This document shows, one piece after another, positions 38,001 to 52,400 of a DNA stretch of 64,000 nt; within the stretch, counting starts at the first letter, position 1, and the number at the start of each line of letters is the position of its first letter. This DNA is from Henricia sp. BOLD:AAB3569 (taxonomy: Eukaryota; Echinodermata; Asteroidea; Spinulosida; Echinasteridae). The position numbers and the translations under genes were made by a program. The DNA is taken from assembly GCA_037783545.1 (NCBI GenBank), contig JBBELK010001089.1, positions 95,513 to 159,512 of the forward strand, read 5' to 3'. The notes under the pieces were generated by a model. That model searched no databases. It was not told the DNA's origin and saw only the letters and a list, made by a program, of their open reading frames with translations.

Positions 38001-41000
38001 AACACGTTTGGGATATAGAGTTGTTATAGCAGGCGAAATTTGAAGTTTGTCTGGAAATTCCTTCAGTTCCAAAATAGCGACCACTTCAGACGCAATGTTT
38101 CCCGAAAGCGGCGTCTGCTTGTGCGAAAACTGTGCCGGCAGGGAGTTTTTGCTAGATTCGACGATAACTCGGTCGGTTTAAACGGGAAATTGCTGACATT
38201 TGCAGAACACGTTTGGGATATAGAGTTGTTATAGCAGGCAAAATTTGAAGTTTGTCTGGAAATTCCTTCAGTTCCAAGATAGCGACCACTTCAGACGCAA
38301 TGTTTCCCGAAAGAGGCGTCTGCTTGTGCGAAAACTGTGCCGGCAGGGAGTTTTTGCTAGATTCGACGATAACTCGGTCGGTTTAAACGGGAAATTGCTG
38401 AAATTTGCAGAACACGTTTGGGATATAGAGTTGTTATAGCAGGCGAAATTTGAAGTTTGTCTGGAAATTCCTTCAGTTCCAAAATAGCGACCACTTCAGA
38501 CGCAATGTTTCCCGAAAGCGGCGTCTGCTTGTGCGAAAACTGTGCCGGCAGGGAGTTTTTGCTAGATTCGACGATAACTCGGTCGGTTTAAATGGGAAAA
38601 TGCTGACATTTGCAGAACACGTTTGGGATATAGAGTTGTTTAAGCAGGCAAAATTTGAAGTCTGTCTGGAAATTCCTCTAGTTCCAAAATAGCTACCACT
38701 TCAGACGCAATATTTCCCGAAAGCGGCGTCTGCTTGTGCGAAAACTGTGCCGGCAGGGAGTTTTTGGTAGATTCGACGATAACTCCGTCGGTTTAAACGG
38801 GAAATTGCTGAAATTTGCAGAACACGTTTGGGATATAGAGTTGTTATAGCAGGCGAAATTTGAAGTTTGTCTGGAAATTCCTTAAGTTCCAAAATAGCGA
38901 CCACTTCAGACGCAATGTTTCCCGAAAGAGGCGTCTGCTTGTGCGAAAACTGTGCCGGCAGGGAGTTTTTGCTAGATTCGACGATAACTCGGTCGGTTTA
39001 AACGGGAAATTGCTGAAATTTGCAGAACACGTTTGGGATATAGAGTTATTTAAGCAGGCACAATTTGAAGTTTGTCTGGAAATTCCTTCAGTTCCAAAAT
39101 AGCGACCACTTCAGACGCAATGTTTCCCAAAAGCGGCGTCTGCTTGTGCGAAAACTGTGCCGGCAGGGAGTTTTTGCTAGATTCGACGATAACTCGGTCG
39201 GTTTAAACGGGAAATTGCTGAAATTTGCAGAACACGTTTGGGATATAGAGTTGTTATAGCAGGCGAAATTTGAAGTTTGTCTGGAAATTCCTTCAGTTCC
39301 AAAATAGCGACCACTTCAGACGCAATGTTTCCCGAAAGAGGCGTCTGCTTGTGCGAAAACTGTGCCGGCAGGGAGTTTTTGCTAGATTCGACGATAACTC
39401 GGTCGGTTTAAACGAGAAATTGCTGAAATTTGCAGAACACGTTTGGGATATAGAGTTGTTATAGCAGGCAAAATTTGAAGTGTGTCTGAAAATTCCTCTA
39501 GTTCCAAAATAGCGACCACTTCAGACGCAATATTTCCCGAAAGCGGCGTCTGCTTGTGCGAAAACTGTGCCGGCAGTGAGTTTTTGCTAGATTCGACGAT
39601 AACTCGGTCGGTTTAAACGGGAAATTGCTGAAATTTGCAGAACACGTTTGGGATATAGAGTTGTTATAGCAGGCGAAATTTGAAGTTTGTCTGAAAATTC
39701 CTTCAGTTCAAAAATAGCGACCACTTCAGACGCAATGTTTCCCGAAAGCGGCGTCTGCTTGTGCGAAAACTGTGCCGGCAGTGAGTTTTTGCTAGATTCG
39801 ACGATAACTCGGTCGGTTTAAACGGGAAATTGCTGAAATTTGCAGAACACGTTTGGGATATAGAGTTGTTATAGCAGGAAAAATTTGAAGTTTGTCTGGA
39901 AATTCCTTCAGTTCCAAAATAGCGACCACTTCAGACGCAATGTTTCCCGAAAGTGGCGTCTGCTTGTGCTAAAACTGTGCCGGCAGGGAGTTTTTGCTAG
40001 ATTCGACGATAACTCGGTCGGTTTAAACGGGAAATTGGTGACATTTGCAGAACACGTTTGGGATATAGAGTTGTTATGGCAGGAAAAATTTGAAGTTTGT
40101 CTGGAAATTCCTTAAGTTCCAAAATAGCGACCACTTCAGACGCAATGTTTCCCGAAAGAGGCGTCTGCTTGTGCGAAAACTGTGCCGGCAGGGAGTTTTT
40201 GCTAGATTCGACGATAACTCGGTCGGTTTAAACGGGAAATTGCTGAAATTTGCAGAACACGTTTGGGATATAGAGTTGTTATAGCAGCCGAAATTTGAAG
40301 TTTGTCTGGAAATTCCTTCAGTTCCAAAATAGCGACCACTTCAGACGCAATGTTTCCCGAAAGAGGCGTCTGCTTGTGCGAAAACTGTGCCGGCAGGGAG
40401 TTTTTGCTAGATTCGACGATAACTCGGTCGGTTTAAACGAGAAATTGCTGAAATTTGCAGAACACGTTTGGGATATAGAGTTGTTATAGCAGGCAAAATT
40501 TGAAGTGTGTCTGAAAATTCCTCTAGTTCCAAAATAGCGACCACTTCAGACGCAATATTTCCCGAAAGCGGCGTCTGCTTGTGCGAAAACTGTGCCGGCA
40601 GGGAGTTTTTGCTAGATTCGACGATAACTCGGTCGGTTTAAACGGGAAATTGCTGAAATTTGCAGAACACGTTTGGGATATAGAGTTGTTTAAGCAGGCA
40701 CAATTTGAAGTTTGTCTGGAAATTCCTTCAGTTCCAAAATAGCGACCACTTCAGACGCAATGTTTCCCAAAAGCGGCGTCTGCTTGTGCGAAAACTGTGC
40801 CGGCAGGGAGTTTTTGCTAGATTCGACGATAACTCGGTCGGTTTAAACGAGAAATTGCTGAAATTTGCAGAACACGTTTGGGATATAGAGTTGTTATAGC
40901 AGGCAAAATTTGAAGTGTGTCTGAAAACTCCTCTAGTTCCAAAATAGCGACCACTTCAGACGCAATATTTCCCGAAAGCGGCGTCTGCTTGTGCGAAAAC

Positions 41001-44000
41001 TGTGCCGGCAGGGAGTTTTTGCTAGATTCGACGATAACTCGGTCGGTTTAAACGGGAAATTGGTGAAATTTGCAGAACACGTTTGGGATATAGAGTTGTT
41101 ATAGCAGGCGAAATTTGAAGTTTGTCTGGAAATTCCTTCAGTTCCAAAATAGCGACCACTTCAGACGCAATGTTTCCCGAAAGCGGCGTCTGCTTGTGCG
41201 AAAACTGTGCCGGCAGGGAGTTTTTGCTAGATTCGACGATAACTCGGTCGGTTTAAACGGGAAATTGCTGACATTTGCAGAACACGTTTGGGATATAGAG
41301 TTGTTATAGCAGGCAAAATTTGAAGTTTGTCTGGAAATTCCTTCAGTTCCAAGATAGCGACCACTTCAGACGCAATGTTTCCCGAAAGAGGCGTCTGCTT
41401 GTGCGAAAACTGTGCCGGCAGGGAGTTTTTGCTAGATTCGACGATAACTCGGTCGGTTTAAACGGGAAATTGCTGAAATTTGCAGAACACGTTTGGGATA
41501 TAGAGTTGTTATAGCAGGCGAAATTTGAAGTTTGTCTGGAAATTCCTTCAGTTCCAAAATAGCGACCACTTCAGACGCAATGTTTCCCGAAAGCGGCGTC
41601 TGCTTGTGCGAAAACTGTGCCGGCAGGGAGTTTTTGCTAGATTCGACGATAACTCGGTCGGTTTAAATGGGAAAATGCTGACATTTGCAGAACACGTTTG
41701 GGATATAGAGTTGTTTAAGCAGGCAAAATTTAAAGTCTGTCTGGAAATTCCTCTAGTTCCAAAATAGCTACCACTTCAGACGCAATATTTCCCGAAAGCG
41801 GCGTCTGCTTGTGCGAAAACTGTGCCGGCAGGGAGTTTTTGGTAGATTCGACGATAACTCCGTCGGTTTAAACGGGAAATTGCTGAAATTTGCAGAACAC
41901 GTTTGGGATATAGAGTTGTTATAGCAGGCGAAATTTGAAGTTTGTCTGGAAATTCCTTAAGTTCCAAAATAGCGACCACTTCAGACGCAATGTTTCCCGA
42001 AAGAGGCGTCTGCTTGTGCGAAAACTGTGCCGGCAGGGAGTTTTTGCTAGATTCGACGATAACTCGGTCGGTTTAAACGGGAAATTGCTGAAATTTGCAG
42101 AACACGTTTGGGATATAGAGTTATTTAAGCAGGCACAATTTGAAGTTTGTCTGGAAATTCCTTCAGTTCCAAAATAGCGACCACTTCAGACGCAATGTTT
42201 CCCAAAAGCGGCGTCTGCTTGTGCGAAAACTGTGCCGGCAGGGAGTTTTTGCTAGATTCGACGATAACTCGGTCGGTTTAAACGGGAAATTGCTGAAATT
42301 TGCAGAACACGTTTGGGATATAGAGTTGTTATAGCAGGCGAAATTTGAAGTTTGTCTGGAAATTCCTTCAGTTCCAAAATAGCGACCACTTCAGACGCAA
42401 TGTTTCCCGAAAGAGGCGTCTGCTTGTGCGAAAACTGTGCCGGCAGGGAGTTTTTGCTAGATTCGACGATAACTCGGTCGGTTTAAACGAGAAATTGCTG
42501 AAATTTGCAGAACACGTTTGGGATATAGAGTTGTTATAGCAGGCAAAATTTGAAGTGTGTCTGAAAATTCCTCTAGTTCCAAAATAGCGACCACTTCAGA
42601 CGCAATATTTCCCGAAAGCGGCGTCTGCTTGTGCGAAAACTGTGCCGGCAGTGAGTTTTTGCTAGATTCGACGATAACTCGGTCGGTTTAAACGGGAAAT
42701 TGCTGAAATTTGCAGAACACGTTTGGGATATAGAGTTGTTATAGCAGGCGAAATTTGAAGTTTGTCTGGAAATTCCTTCAGTTCCAAAATAGCGACCACT
42801 TCAGACGCAATGTTTCCCGAAAGCGGCGTCTGCTTGTGCGAAAACTGTGCCGGCAGGGAGTTTTTGCTAGATTCGACGATAACTCGGTCGGTTTAAACGG
42901 GAAAATGCTGACATTTGCAGAACACGTTTGGGATATAGAGTTGTTTAAGCAGGCAAAATTTGAAGTCTGTCTGGAAATTCCTTCAGTTCCAAAATAGCGA
43001 CCACTTCAGACGCAATGTTTCCCGAAAGTGGCGTCTGCTTGTGCTAAAACTGTGCCGGCAGGGAGTTTTTGCTAGATTCGACGATAACTCGGTCGGTTTA
43101 AACGGGAAATTGCTGAAATTTGCAGAACACGTTTGGGATATAGAGTTGTTATAGCAGGCGAAATTTGAAGTTTGTCTGGAAATTCCTTCAGTTCCAAAAT
43201 AGCGACCACTTCAGACGCAATGTTTCCCGAAAGACGCGTCTGCTTGTGCGAAAACTGTGCCGGCAGGGAGTTTTTGCTAGATTCGACGATAATTCGGTCG
43301 GTTTAAACTGGAAATTGCTGAAATTTGCAGAACACGTTTGGGATATAGAGTTGTTTAAGCAGGCACAATTTGAAGTTTGTCTGGAAATTCCTTCAGTTCC
43401 AAAATAGCGACCACTTCAGACGCAATGTTTCCCAAAAGCGGCGTCTGCGTGTGCGAAAACTGTGCCGGCAGGGAGTTTTTGCTAGATTCGACGATAACTC
43501 GGTCGGTTTAAACGAGAAATTGCTGAAATTTGCAGAACACGTTTGGGATATAGAGTTGTTATAGCAGGCACAATTTGAAGTTTGTCTGGAAATTCCTTCA
43601 GTTCCAAAATAGCGACCACTTCAGACGCAATGTTTCCCGAAAGACGCGTCTGCTTGTGCGAAAACTGTGCCGGCAGGGAGTTTTTGCTAGATTCGACGAT
43701 AATTCGGTCGGTTTAAACGGGAAATTGCTGAAATTTGCAGAACACGTTTGGGATATAGAGTTGTTTAAGCAGGCACAATTTGAAGTTTGTCTGGAAATTC
43801 CTTCAGTTCCAAAATAGCGACCACTTCAGACGCAATGTTTCCCAAAAGCGGCGTCTGCTTGTGCGAAAACTGTGCCGGCAGGGAGTTTTTGCTAGATTCG
43901 ACGATAACTCGGTCGGTTTAAACGAGAAATTGCTGAAATTTGCAGAACACGTTTGGGATATAGAGTTGTTATAGCAGGCAAAATTTGAAGTGTGTCTGAA

Positions 44001-46468
44001 AATTCCTCTAGTTCCAAAATAGCTACCACTTCAGACGCAATATTTCCCGAAAGCGGCGTCTGCTTGTGCGAAAACTGTGCCGGCAGGGAGTTTTTGGTAG
44101 ATTCGACGATAACTCCGTCGGTTTAAACGGGAAATTGCTGAAATTTGCAGAACACGTTTGGGATATAGAGTTGTTATAGCAGGCGAAATTTGAAGTTTGT
44201 CTGAAAATTCCTTCAGTTCAAAAATAGCGACCACTTCAGACGCAATGTTTCCCGAAAGCGGCGTCTGCTTGTGCGAAAACTGTGCCGGCAGTGAGTTTTT
44301 GCTAGATTCGACGATAACTCGGTCGGTTTAAACGGGAAATTGCTGAAATTTGCAGAACACGTTTGGGATATAGAGTTGTTATAGCAGGAAAAATTTGAAG
44401 TTTGTCTGGAAATTCCTTCAGTTCCAAAATAGCGACCACTTCAGACGCAATGTTTCCCGAAAGTGGCGTCTGCTTGTGCTAAAACTGTGCCGGCAGGGAG
44501 TTTTTGCTAGATTCGACGATAACTCGGTCGGTTTAAACGGGAAATTGGTGACATTTGCAGAACACGTTTGGGATATAGAGTTGTTATGGCAGGAAAAATT
44601 TGAAGTTTGTCTGGAAATTCCTTAAGTTCCAAAATAGCGACCACTTCAGACGCAATGTTTCCCGAAAGAGGCGTCTGCTTGTGCGAAAACTGTGCCGGCA
44701 GGGAGTTTTTGCTAGATTCGACGATAACTCGGTCGGTTTAAACGGGAAATTGCTGAAATTTGCAGAACACGTTTGGGATATAGAGTTGTTATAGCAGCCG
44801 AAATTTGAAGTTTGTCTGGAAATTCCTTCAGTTCCAAAATAGCGACCACTTCAGACGCAATGTTTCCCGAAAGAGGCGTCTGCTTGTGCGAAAACTGTGC
44901 CGGCAGGGAGTTTTTGCTAGATTCGACGATAACTCGGTCGGTTTAAACGAGAAATTGCTGAAATTTGCAGAACACGTTTGGGATATAGAGTTGTTATAGC
45001 AGGCAAAATTTGAAGTGTGTCTGAAAATTCCTCTAGTTCCAAAATAGCGACCACTTCAGACGCAATATTTCCCGAAAGCGGCGTCTGCTTGTGCGAAAAC
45101 TGTGCCGGCAGGGAGTTTTTGCTAGATTCGACGATAACTCGGTCGGTTTAAACGGGAAATTGCTGAAATTTGCAGAACACGTTTGGGATATAGAGTTGTT
45201 TAAGCAGGCACAATTTGAAGTTTGTCTGGAAATTCCTTCAGTTCCAAAATAGCGACCACTTCAGACGCAATGTTTCCCAAAAGCGGCGTCTGCTTGTGCG
45301 AAAACTGTGCCGGCAGGGAGTTTTTGCTAGATTCGACGATAACTCGGTCGGTTTAAACGAGAAATTGCTGAAATTTGCAGAACACGTTTGGGATATAGAG
45401 TTGTTATAGCAGGCAAAATTTGAAGTGTGTCTGAAAACTCCTCTAGTTCCAAAATAGCGACCACTTCAGACGCAATATTTCCCGAAAGCGGCGTCTGCTT
45501 GTGCGAAAACTGTGCCGGCAGGGAGTTTTTGCTAGATTCGACGATAACTCGGTCGGTTTAAACGGGAAATTGGTGAAATTTGCAGAACACGTTTGGGATA
45601 TAGAGTTGTTATACCAGGCGAAATTTGAAGTTTGTCTGGAAATTCCTTCAGTTCCAAAATAGCGACCACTTCAGACGCAATGTTTCCCGAAAGCGGCGTC
45701 TGCTTGTGCGAAAACTGTGCCGGCAGGGAGTTTTTGCTAGATTCGACGATAACTCGGTCGGTTTAAACGGGAAATTGCTGACATTTGCAGAACACGTTTG
45801 GGATATAGAGTTGTTATAGCAGGCAAAATTTGAAGTTTGTCTGGAAATTCCTTCAGTTCCAAGATAGCGACCACTTCAGACGCAATGTTTCCCGAAAGAG
45901 GCGTCTGCTTGTGCGAAAACTGTGCCGGCAGGGAGTTTTTGCTAGATTCGACGATAACTCGGTCGGTTTAAACGGGAAATTGCTGAAATTTGCAGAACAC
46001 GTTTGGGATATAGAGTTGTTATAGCAGGCGAAATTTGAAGTTTGTCTGGAAATTCCTTCAGTTCCAAAATAGCGACCACTTCAGACGCAATGTTTCCCGA
46101 AAGCGGCGTCTGCTTGTGCGAAAACTGTGCCGGCAGGGAGTTTTTGCTAGATTCGACGATAACTCGGTCGGTTTAAATGGGAAAATGCTGACATTTGCAG
46201 AACACGTTTGGGATATAGAGTTGTTTAAGCAGGCAAAATTTGAAGTCTGTCTGGAAATTCCTCTAGTTCCAAAATAGCTACCACTTCAGACGCAATATTT
46301 CCCGAAAGCGGCGTCTGCTTGTGCGAAAACTGTGCCGGCAGGGAGTTTTTGGTAGATTCGACGATAACTCCGTCGGTTTAAACGGGAAATTGCTGAAATT
46401 TGCAGAACACGTTTGGGATATAGAGTTGTTATAGCAGGCGAAATTTGAAGTTTGTCTGGAAATTCCTT
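35068..46468. repeat. 37-monomer (7585-bp) direct duplication in unit B
   Basis: 35068-38883 matches 42653-46468, mirroring the structure in unit A at offset 28289. The TATACCAGG change is present at about 45614, as in unit A, so it also predates the A/B duplication. Confidence 0.84.
36532..42768. repeat. 15-monomer (3075-bp) HOR, two copies in unit B
   Basis: Counterpart of 8243-14479 at offset 28289. It keeps the CAGACG marker at 36597 and the TTTAAAGTCTG marker at 41732, but lacks unit A's private changes at 9173 and 9822-9823. The HOR therefore existed before the large duplication, and those substitutions arose in A afterwards. Confidence 0.87.
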
Positions 46469-49400
46469 AAGTTCCAAAATAGCGACCACTTCAGACGCAA
46501 TGTTTCCCGAAAGTGGCGTCTGCTTGTGCGAAAACTGTGCCGGCAGGGAGTTTTTGCTAGATTCGACGATAACTCGGTCGGTTTAAACGGGAAATTGCTG
46601 AAATTTGCAGAACACGTTTGGGATATAGAGTTATTTAAGCAGGCACAATTTGAAGTTTGTCTGGAAATTCCTTCAGTTCCAAAATAGCGACCACTTCAGA
46701 CGCAATGTTTCCCAAAAGCGGCGTCTGCTTGTGCGAAAACTGTGCCGGCAGGGAGTTTTTGCTAGATTCGACGATAACTCGGTCGGTTTAAACGAGAAAT
46801 TGCTGAAATTTGCAGAACACGTTTGGGATATAGAGTTGTTATAGCAGGCAAAATTTGAAGTGTGTCTGAAAATTCCTCTAGTTCCAAAATAGCTACCACT
46901 TCAGACGCAATGTTTCCCGAAAGCGGCGTTTGCTTGTGCGAAAAACTGTGCCGGCAGGGAGTTTTTGCTAGATTCGACGATAACTCCGTCGGTTTAAACG
47001 GGAAATTGCTGAAATTTGCAGAACACGTTTGGGATATAGAGTTGTTATAGCAGGCGAAATTTAAAGTTTGTCTGGAAATTCCTTCAGTTCCAAAATAGCG
47101 ACCACTTCAGACGCAATGTTTCCCGAAAGCGGCGTCTGCTTGTGCGAAAACTGTGCCGGCAGGGAGTTTTTGCTAGATTCGACGATAACTCGGTCGGTTT
47201 AAATGGGAAAATGCTGACATTTGCAGAACACGTTTGGGATATAGAGTTGTTTAAGCAGGCAAAATTTGAAGTCTGTCTGGAAATTCCTCTAGTTCCAAAA
47301 TAGCTACCACTTCAGACGCAATATTTCCCGAAAGCGGCGTCTGCTTGTGCGAAAACTGTGCCGGCAGGGAGTTTTTGGTAGATTCGACGATAACTCCGTC
47401 GGTTTAAACGGGAAATTGCTGAAATTTGCAGAACACGTTTGGGATATAGAGTTGTTATAGCAGGCGAAATTTGAAGTTTGTCTGGAAATTCCTTCAGTTC
47501 CAAAATAGCGACCACTTCAGACGCAATGTTTCCCGAAAGAGGCGTCTGCTTGTGCGAAAACTGTGCCGGCAGGGAGTTTTTGCTAGATTCGACGATAACT
47601 CGGTCGGTTTAAACGAGAAATTGCTGAAATTTGCAGAACACGTTTGGGATATAGAGTTGTTATAGCAGGCAAAATTTGAAGTGTGTCTGAAAATTCCTCT
47701 AGTTCCAAAATAGCGACCACTTCAGACGCAATATTTCCCGAAAGCGGCGTCTGCTTGTGCGAAAACTGTGCCGGCAGGGAGTTTTTGCTAGATTCGACGA
47801 TAACTCGGTCGGTTTAAACGGGAAATTGCTGAAATTTGCAGAACACGTTTGGGATATAGAGTTGTTTAAGCAGGCACAATTTGAAGTTTGTCTGGAAATT
47901 CCTTCAGTTCCAAAATAGCGACCACTTCAGACGCAATGTTTCCCAAAAGCGGCGTCTGCTTGTGCGAAAACTGTGCCGGCAGGGAGTTTTTGCTAGATTC
48001 GACGATAACTCGGTCGGTTTAAACGAGAAATTGCTGAAATTTGCAGAACACGTTTGGGATATAGAGTTGTTATAGCAGGCAAAATTTGAAGTGTGTCTGA
48101 AAACTCCTCTAGTTCCAAAATAGCGACCACTTCAGACGCAATATTTCCCGAAAGCGGCGTCTGCTTGTGCGAAAACTGTGCCGGCAGGGAGTTTTTGCTA
48201 GATTCGACGATAACTCGGTCGGTTTAAACGGGAAATTGGTGAAATTTGCAGAACACGTTTGGGATATAGAGTTGTTATAGCAGGCGAAATTTGAAGTTTG
48301 TCTGGAAATTCCTTCAGTTCCAAAATAGCGACCACTTCAGACGCAATGTTTCCCGAAAGCGGCGTCTGCTTGTGCGAAAACTGTGCCGGCAGGGAGTTTT
48401 TGCTAGATTCGACGATAACTCGGTCGGTTTAAACGGGAAATTGCTGACATTTGCAGAACACGTTTGGGATATAGAGTTGTTATAGCAGGCGAAATTTGAA
48501 GTTTGTCTGGAAATTCCTTCAGTTCCAAAATAGCGACCACTTCAGACGCAATGTTTCCCGAAAGCGGCGTCTGCTTGTGCGAAAACTGTGCCGGCAGGGA
48601 GTTTTTGCTAGATTCGACGATAACTCGGTCGGTTTAAATGGGAAAATGCTGACATTTGCAGAACACGTTTGGGATATAGAGTTGTTTAAGCAGGCAAAAT
48701 TTGAAGTCTGTCTGGAAATTCCTCTAGTTCCAAAATAGCTACCACTTCAGACGCAATATTTCCCGAAAGCGGCGTCTGCTTGTGCGAAAACTGTGCCGGC
48801 AGGGAGTTTTTGGTAGATTCGACGATAACTCCGTCGGTTTAAACGGGAAATTGCTGAAATTTGCAGAACACGTTTGGGATATAGAGTTGTTATAGCAGGC
48901 GAAATTTGAAGTTTGTCTGGAAATTCCTTAAGTTCCAAAATAGCGACCACTTCAGACGCAATGTTTCCCGAAAGAGGCGTCTGCTTGTGCGAAAACTGTG
49001 CCGGCAGGGAGTTTTTGCTAGATTCGACGATAACTCGGTCGGTTTAAACGGGAAATTGCTGAAATTTGCAGAACACGTTTGGGATATAGAGTTATTTAAG
49101 CAGGCACAATTTGAAGTTTGTCTGGAAATTCCTTCAGTTCCAAAATAGCGACCACTTCAGACGCAATGTTTCCCAAAAGCGGCGTCTGCTTGTGCGAAAA
49201 CTGTGCCGGCAGGGAGTTTTTGCTAGATTCGACGATAACTCGGTCGGTTTAAACGAGAAATTGCTGAAATTTGCAGAACACGTTTGGGATATAGAGTTGT
49301 TATAGCAGGCAAAATTTGAAGTGTGTCTGAAAATTCCTCTAGTTCCAAAATAGCTACCACTTCAGACGCAATGTTTCCCGAAAGCGGCGTTTGCTTGTGC

Positions 49401-52400
49401 GAAAACTGTGCCGGCAGGGAGTTTTTGCTAGATTCGACGATAACTCCGTCGGTTTAAACGGGAAATTGCTGAAATTTGCAGAACACGTTTGGGATATAGA
49501 GTTGTTATAGCAGGCGAAATTTAAAGTTTGTCTGGAAATTCCTTCAGTTCCAAAATAGCGACCACTTCAGACGCAATGTTTCCCGAAAGCGGCGTCTGCT
49601 TGTGCGAAAACTGTGCCGGCAGGGAGTTTTTGCTAGATTCGACGATAACTCGGTCGGTTTAAATGGGAAAATGCTGACATTTGCAGAACACGTTTGGGAT
49701 ATAGAGTTGTTTAAGCAGGCAAAATTTGAAGTCTGTCTGGAAATTCCTCTAGTTCCAAAATAGCTACCACTTCAGACGCAATATTTCCCGAAAGCGGCGT
49801 CTGCTTGTGCGAAAACTGTGCCGGCAGGGAGTTTTTGGTAGATTCGACGATAACTCCGTCGGTTTAAACGGGAAATTGCTGAAATTTGCAGAACACGTTT
49901 GGGATATAGAGTTGTTATAGCAGGCGAAATTTGAAGTTTGTCTGGAAATTCCTTCAGTTCCAAAATAGCGACCACTTCAGACGCAATGTTTCCCGAAAGT
50001 GGCGTCTGCTTGTGCTAAAACTGTGCCGGCAGGGAGTTTTTGCTAGATTCGACGATAACTCGGTCGGTTTAAACGGGAAATTGGTGACATTTGCAGAACA
50101 CGTTTGGGATATAGAGTTGTTATGGCAGGAAAAATTTGAAGTTTGTCTGGAAATTCCTTAAGTTCCAAAATAGCGACCACTTCAGACGCAATGTTTCCCG
50201 AAAGAGGCGTCTGCTTGTGCGAAAACTGTGCCGGCAGGGAGTTTTTGCTAGATTCGACGATAACTCGGTCGGTTTAAACGGGAAATTGCTGAAATTTGCA
50301 GAACACGTTTGGGATATAGAGTTGTTATAGCAGGCGAAATTTGAAGTTTGTCTGGAAATTCCTTCAGTTCCAAAATAGCGACCACTTCAGACGCAATGTT
50401 TCCCGAAAGAGGCGTCTGCTTGTGCGAAAACTGTGCCGGCAGGGAGTTTTTGCTAGATTCGACGATAACTCGGTCGGTTTAAACGAGAAATTGCTGAAAT
50501 TTGCAGAACACGTTTGGGATATAGAGTTGTTATAGCAGGCAAAATTTGAAGTGTGTCTGAAAATTCCTCTAGTTCCAAAATAGCGACCACTTCAGACGCA
50601 ATATTTCCCGAAAGCGGCGTCTGCTTGTGCGAAAACTGTGCCGGCAGGGAGTTTTTGCTAGATTCGACGATAACTCGGTCGGTTTAAACGGGAAATTGCT
50701 GAAATTTGCAGAACACGTTTGGGATATAGAGTTGTTATAGCAGGCGAAATTTGAAGTTTGTCTGGAAATTCCTTCAGTTCCAAAATAGCGACCACTTCAG
50801 ACGCAATGTTTCCCGAAAGCGGCGTCTGCTTGTGCGAAAACTGTGCCGGCAGGGAGTTTTTGCTAGATTCGACGATAACTCGGTCGGTTTAAATGGGAAA
50901 ATGCTGACATTTGCAGAACACGTTTGGGATATAGAGTTGTTTAAGCAGGCAAAATTTGAAGTCTGTCTGGAAATTCCTCTAGTTCCAAAATAGCTACCAC
51001 TTCAGACGCAATATTTCCCGAAAGCGGCGTCTGCTTGTGCGAAAACTGTGCCGGCAGGGAGTTTTTGGTAGATTCGACGATAACTCCGTCGGTTTAAACG
51101 GGAAATTGCTGAAATTTGCAGAACACGTTTGGGATATAGAGTTGTTATAGCAGGCGAAATTTGAAGTTTGTCTGGAAATTCCTTAAGTTCCAAAATAGCG
51201 ACCACTTCAGACGCAATGTTTCCCGAAAGTGGCGTCTGCTTGTGCGAAAACTGTGCCGGCAGGGAGTTTTTGCTAGATTCGACGATAACTCGGTCGGTTT
51301 AAACGGGAAATTGCTGAAATTTGCAGAACACGTTTGGGATATAGAGTTATTTAAGCAGGCACAATTTGAAGTTTGTCTGGAAATTCCTTCAGTTCCAAAA
51401 TAGCGACCACTTCAGACGCAATGTTTCCCAAAAGCGGCGTCTGCTTGTGCGAAAACTGTGCCGGCAGGGAGTTTTTGCTAGATTCGACGATAACTCGGTC
51501 GGTTTAAACGAGAAATTGCTGAAATTTGCAGAACACGTTTGGGATATAGAGTTGTTATAGCAGGCAAAATTTGAAGTGTGTCTGAAAATTCCTCTAGTTC
51601 CAAAATAGCTACCACTTCAGACGCAATGTTTCCCGAAAGCGGCGTTTGCTTGTGCGAAAAACTGTGCCGGCAGGGAGTTTTTGCTAGATTCGACGATAAC
51701 TCCGTCGGTTTAAACGGGAAATTGCTGAAATTTGCAGAACACGTTTGGGATATAGAGTTGTTATAGCAGGCGAAATTTAAAGTTTGTCTGGAAATTCCTT
51801 CAGTTCCAAAATAGCGACCACTTCAGACGCAATGTTTCCCGAAAGCGGCGTCTGCTTGTGCGAAAACTGTGCCGGCAGGGAGTTTTTGCTAGATTCGACG
51901 ATAACTCGGTCGGTTTAAATGGGAAAATGCTGACATTTGCAGAACACGTTTGGGATATAGAGTTGTTTAAGCAGGCAAAATTTGAAGTCTGTCTGGAAAT
52001 TCCTCTAGTTCCAAAATAGCTACCACTTCAGACGCAATATTTCCCGAAAGCGGCGTCTGCTTGTGCGAAAACTGTGCCGGCAGGGAGTTTTTGGTAGATT
52101 CGACGATAACTCCGTCGGTTTAAACGGGAAATTGCTGAAATTTGCAGAACACGTTTGGGATATAGAGTTGTTATAGCAGGCGAAATTTGAAGTTTGTCTG
52201 GAAATTCCTTCAGTTCCAAAATAGCGACCACTTCAGACGCAATGTTTCCCGAAAGAGGCGTCTGCTTGTGCGAAAACTGTGCCGGCAGGGAGTTTTTGCT
52301 AGATTCGACGATAACTCGGTCGGTTTAAACGAGAAATTGCTGAAATTTGCAGAACACGTTTGGGATATAGAGTTGTTATAGCAGGCAAAATTTGAAGTGT

